Below, one piece after another: positions 55,654 through 57,321 of a stretch of 57,321 nt of DNA; the first letter of the stretch is position 1; each line of letters begins with the position of its first letter. The stretch spans positions 1 through 57,321 of the forward strand of contig CAMNOK010000004.1 in NCBI GenBank assembly GCA_946546825.1, written 5' to 3'. Source of the DNA: an uncultured bacterium. Its GTDB lineage: Bacteria; Bacteroidota; Bacteroidia; Bacteroidales; Bacteroidaceae. The translations under genes and the position numbers were made by a program. The notes below the pieces were generated by a model that worked only from the letters and a program-made list of their open reading frames with translations, was not told the DNA's origin and made no database searches.

Positions 55654-56553
55654 TTGCCGGAAATGCAACATACGATGATTGAAAGATTTTTGAACTACCT
55701 GCGCTACGAGCTAAACCGCTCACAGTTGACTGTGAAAAGCTATGGAGACGATTTGAACGCCTTCGAAGCTTACTTCAAAAGTTTGGATAATCATCTCTCT
55801 TGGGAATCGGTCGATGCCGATGTGATCCGTGACTGGATGGAGAGTATGATGGATAAAGGAAACACTGCCACGACAATCAATAGAAGGTTGAGTGCTCTGC
55901 GTTCCCTTTATCGTTTTGCCCTTTCCCGAAAGTTCGTTGAACACGACCCGGCTTACAATGTGACTGGTCCGAAGAAGGCTAAACTGTTGCCGCAGTTCGT
56001 AAAAGAGCAAGAAATGGACCGCCTGCTTGAAAGTATGGCAGGGACGGATGACTATCCTGTTGTTCGCGCGCGTACCATAATATTATTGTTCTATTCGACA
56101 GGAATACGGCTGGCAGAACTCATCGGGCTGAATGATGAGGATGTGGACTATGGCGCACAACGGCTGAAAGTAACCGGAAAGAGAAACAAGCAGCGTATAG
56201 TGCCTTTTGGCGAGGAGTTGGCACAGGAGCTAAAAAACTACCAGGTCCTACGGGATTTGGATATCTGTAAATCGTCGGAGGCCTTGTTCCTGACCTGTAG
56301 AGGCGAGCGGATGACGCGTCATCAAGTGGAGACGGAAGTGAAAAAATATCTGACGGGTTTTACTACTTTAAACAAACGCTCCCCACATGTGTTGAGACAT
56401 AGCTTTGCAACGGCTATGTTGAACCATTCAGCGGGAATAGGAAGTGTGCAAAAGTTGCTGGGGCATGAGAGCCTTTCTACTACGCAGATCTATACCCATA
56501 CGACCTTTGAACAACTGAAAAGCGTCTATGCCAAGGCGCACCCAAGAAGCTAA
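55654..56553 (+). CDS. xerC: tyrosine recombinase XerC/D family
   Basis: STGIRLAELIGLNDEDVD, SPHVLRHSFATAMLNHSAGIGSVQKLLGHESLSTTQIYTH. Confidence 0.92.
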   Translation: MPEMQHTMIERFLNYLRYELNRSQLTVKSYGDDLNAFEAYFKSLDNHLSWESVDADVIRDWMESMMDKGNTATTINRRLSALRSLYRFALSRKFVEHDPAYNVTGPKKAKLLPQFVKEQEMDRLLESMAGTDDYPVVRARTIILLFYSTGIRLAELIGLNDEDVDYGAQRLKVTGKRNKQRIVPFGEELAQELKNYQVLRDLDICKSSEALFLTCRGERMTRHQVETEVKKYLTGFTTLNKRSPHVLRHSFATAMLNHSAGIGSVQKLLGHESLSTTQIYTHTTFEQLKSVYAKAHPRS

Positions 56554-56626
56554 AAATATCCTCGGCAAACGTCGAGGCACGAGAGAATAAACTTGATTAT
56601 TAACCTAACAAAAACAGGAGGTTCCT

Positions 56627-56926
56627 ATGGAAATTAGAATTCAATCTATCCATTTTGACGCAACAGAAAAATTGCAAGCGTTCATCGAAAAGAAGGTTTC
56701 GAAGTTGGAAAAAACTTTTGAAGATATTCAGACTGTAGAAGTTCAACTCAAGGTCGTCAAACCAAGCACGGCAGAAAATAAGACAACGAGCATTACTGTG
56801 ACGTCTCCCGGTTCAAAGCTTTTTGTAGAGAAGACTTGTGACACTTTTGAAGAGGGAATTGACCTGTGTGTTGACTCTATGAAGGTTCAACTTACTAAAA
56901 TGAAGGAAAAACAAAGGAATAAATAA
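56627..56926 (+). CDS. hpf: ribosome hibernation-promoting factor (HPF/RaiA family, short form)
   Basis: MEIRIQSIHFDATEKLQAFIEKKVSKLEKTFEDI.. Confidence 0.92.
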   Translation: MEIRIQSIHFDATEKLQAFIEKKVSKLEKTFEDIQTVEVQLKVVKPSTAENKTTSITVTSPGSKLFVEKTCDTFEEGIDLCVDSMKVQLTKMKEKQRNK

Positions 56927-56943
56927 AAAAAGTCCAAAAAAGT

Positions 56944-56974
56944 TTTGGTGATTAAAAAATAATCCGTATCTTTG
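56944..56974 (+). promoter_or_regulatory. Bacteroidetes-type promoter (TTTG-N19-TATCTTTG) of the tRNA operon
   Basis: -33 at 56944-56947, -7 at 56967-56974. Confidence 0.75.
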
Positions 56975-57027
56975 CAGCCGTTTTACAACACGTCCTAAAT
57001 GCGATGCCTAACGGCTGCAAGGATTTT

Positions 57028-57101
57028 GCCTCTTTAGCTCAGTTGGCCAGAGCACGTGATTTGTAATCTCGGGGTCGTTGGTTCGAATCCGACAAGAGGC
57101 T
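57028..57101 (+). tRNA. tRNA-Thr (anticodon TGT)
   Basis: GCCTCTTTAGCTCAGTTGG..ATTTGTAAT..GGTTCGAATCCGACAAGAGGCT. Confidence 0.94.
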
Positions 57102-57167
57102 CAGGAAGAGATTTCTTCAGTAAAGTCCCAAGGATGAGAGCGCAGAGCTAAGGAATATGTTGTGAAA

Positions 57168-57250
57168 GGGTGGTTACCAGAGTGGCCAAATGGGGCAGAC
57201 TGTAAATCTGCTGGTTTTTACCTTCGGTGGTTCGAATCCATCACCACCCA
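57168..57250 (+). tRNA. tRNA-Tyr (anticodon GTA)
   Basis: GGGTGGTTACCAGAGTGGCCAAATGGGGCAGACTGTAAATCTGC..GGTTCGAATCCATCACCACCCA. Confidence 0.94.
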
Positions 57251-57269
57251 CTCCAGTAGGGATTTGTAT

Positions 57270-57321
57270 GCGGAAATAGCTCAGTTGATAGAGCACTAGC
57301 CTTCCAAGCTGGGGGTCGCGG
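57270..57321 (+). tRNA. tRNA-Gly (anticodon TCC), truncated by window end
   Basis: GCGGAAATAGCTCAGTTGATAGAGCACTAGCCTTCCAAGCTGGGGGTCGCGG. Confidence 0.9.

Overview
57.3 kb of a Bacteroidales chromosome. The gene content and Bacteroidetes-type promoters (TTTG-N19/20-TAnnTTTG) look Prevotella-like. Most of the window is housekeeping: recO, rpsT, gyrB, murF, folP, a CdaA-type diadenylate cyclase, prfB, an arg/pro biosynthesis cluster (argR-GNAT-argG-pspC-argC // argD-proC-HTH/cupin-AMP ligase-proB-proA-argF'), kbl, rpmH, efp, radC, rluD-family, ddl, parC, rpsU, xerC/D, hpf, and tRNAs Glu, Val, Leu, Thr, Tyr and Gly (partial). The parts that merit a second look are: (i) an 899-aa secreted protein inserted in the arg/pro cluster, whose C-terminal third looks like a pullulanase (GH13) with the catalytic motifs lost; (ii) a GNAT between argR and argG that could be the acyl-glutamate synthase of the succinylated arginine pathway, with a Ser at the specificity position of ArgF'; (iii) two intergenic tandem arrays of unrelated sequence but the same 22-bp period (15231-15384 and about 44755-44930); (iv) a hairpin-dense, two-promoter region upstream of a PASTA protein; (v) a three-arm alternative hairpin between gyrB and a transporter; (vi) a mosaic region at 0.2-2.6 kb with gene remnants and a 28-bp exact repeat that is in frame in both copies. 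Two small genes absent from the supplied ORF track were found (rpmH and a 46-aa membrane protein). All family calls come from reading sequence and motifs; no database search was run.
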